A DNA stretch of 6,676 bases from Flavobacteriaceae bacterium UBA5079 (GTDB lineage: Bacteria; Bacteroidota; Bacteroidia; Flavobacteriales; Flavobacteriaceae), in contig DIAL01000026.1 in NCBI GenBank assembly GCA_002414705.1, forward strand, positions 3,289-9,964, read 5' to 3'. Both the position numbers and the translations under genes were made by a program. Under the pieces are notes generated by a model. The model was not told where the DNA came from. It did not search any database and was given only the letters and a program-made list of their open reading frames with translations. Every line of letters starts with the position of its first letter. Positions within the stretch are counted from its first letter, which is position 1. This document shows, one piece after another, positions 6,067 to 6,676 of this stretch.

Positions 6067-6676
6067 TTAATCTTCAATTAAATCTTTGTTTCTACTACGT
6101 TGTACCCAAATAATTAATCCAACAATAATTAAAGCCATAGGAGGCATTAACATAAATCCATTGTTTTCATAGCCTATAGAGTATACTCCTGTCTTCTCGA
6201 TAGCATCTCCTAAAACTGGAATACCAAATAAAGTTCCTGAACCTAATAACTCGCGGAAAAAACCAACAATTATTAAAATAACAGCATAACCTAATGCATT
6301 ACCAATACCATCTAGAAATGATTTCCATGGACCATTACCTAAAGCAAAAGCTTCAAAACGCCCCATAATAATACAGTTGGTAATAATTAAACCAATGAAA
6401 ACCGATAATGTTTTACTTAATTCGAAAGCAAAAGCTTTTAATACTTGATCTACAATAATTACTAATGAAGCAACTACAATAAGTTGCACAATAATTCTGA
6501 TTTTTGAAGGAATAATATTTCGCATTAAAGAAATAACTACATTACCAACACCTAAAACAAAAAGTACTGCAACACCCATTACTAAAGATGCTTTTAACTC
6601 TGCTGTAATAGCTAAAGCGGAACAAATACCTAATACCTGAATGGTAATTGGGTTATTATCTGTTAATGGATCTGTA
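6067..6676 (-). CDS. nqrD: Na+-translocating NADH:quinone reductase subunit D (N-terminus outside window)
   Basis: The frame stays open past the internal ATG at 6579 to the window edge, giving 202 visible residues that begin [16 protein letters not shown]. The family is normally about 210 residues, so only some 10-15 N-terminal residues are missing and the ATG at 6579 is not the start. NqrD is a six-helix membrane subunit homologous to NqrE. The two paired iron-ligand cysteines are visible, one in [10 protein letters not shown] and one in [10 protein letters not shown]. Other family hallmarks are [41 protein letters not shown] and [15 protein letters not shown]. It is the first visible gene of the nqr block; nqrA, nqrB and nqrC would be expected upstream, beyond the window. 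Confidence 0.97.
   Translation of the reverse strand, partial: TDPLTDNNPITIQVLGICSALAITAELKASLVMGVAVLFVLGVGNVVISLMRNIIPSKIRIIVQLIVVASLVIIVDQVLKAFAFELSKTLSVFIGLIITNCIIMGRFEAFALGNGPWKSFLDGIGNALGYAVILIIVGFFRELLGSGTLFGIPVLGDAIEKTGVYSIGYENNGFMLMPPMALIIVGLIIWVQRSRNKDLIED

Overview
This window most likely comes from an AT-rich marine-type member of the Bacteroidota, probably Flavobacteriaceae. Four things point there: Na+-translocating NADH:quinone reductase (Na+-NQR) subunits with Bacteroidota-style extensions, a membrane TPR protein with a C-terminal LuxR-like helix-turn-helix, a secreted protein built from hyalin-type (HYR) repeats, and almost no Shine-Dalgarno sequences. The genus cannot be read from the sequence. 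All four supported genes lie on the minus strand, so transcription runs from high to low coordinates.

Region 1 (6676 down to 3940) is the distal part of an nqr operon: nqrD (5' end outside the window), nqrE and nqrF. NqrD and NqrE are the paired membrane subunits that hold the intramembrane iron site. NqrF carries the 2Fe-2S cluster and FAD and takes electrons from NADH. nqrE and nqrF are one base apart. A U-rich intrinsic terminator at 3905-3869 closes the operon.

Region 2 (3835 down to 2450) is a single gene for a signal-peptide / TPR / transmembrane / coiled-coil / HTH protein. It has the layout of a one-protein sensor-regulator, with a periplasmic sensor half and a cytoplasmic DNA-binding half.

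Region 3 (2449 down to 1623) is 827 bp of AT-rich DNA with no convincing gene. It holds two copies, exactly 420 bp apart, of a paired direct repeat TGTTAGCA-N3-TGTTAGCA. Each is followed by a shared AAACAMCTAATA string. These are candidate operators.

Region 4 (1622 down to 1) is the first 540 codons of a large secreted repeat protein. It has a signal peptide, a PPC-like beta domain, then HYR-like repeats that settle into an exact 80-residue (240-bp) period and run off the window edge.

The nqr block is housekeeping respiratory machinery. The accessory part is the membrane HTH regulator, the long intergenic region with duplicated 11-bp-phased repeats, and the HYR protein, all in one orientation. 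A regulator controlling an adhesin through those sites is a reasonable hypothesis, but the sequence alone does not show it.
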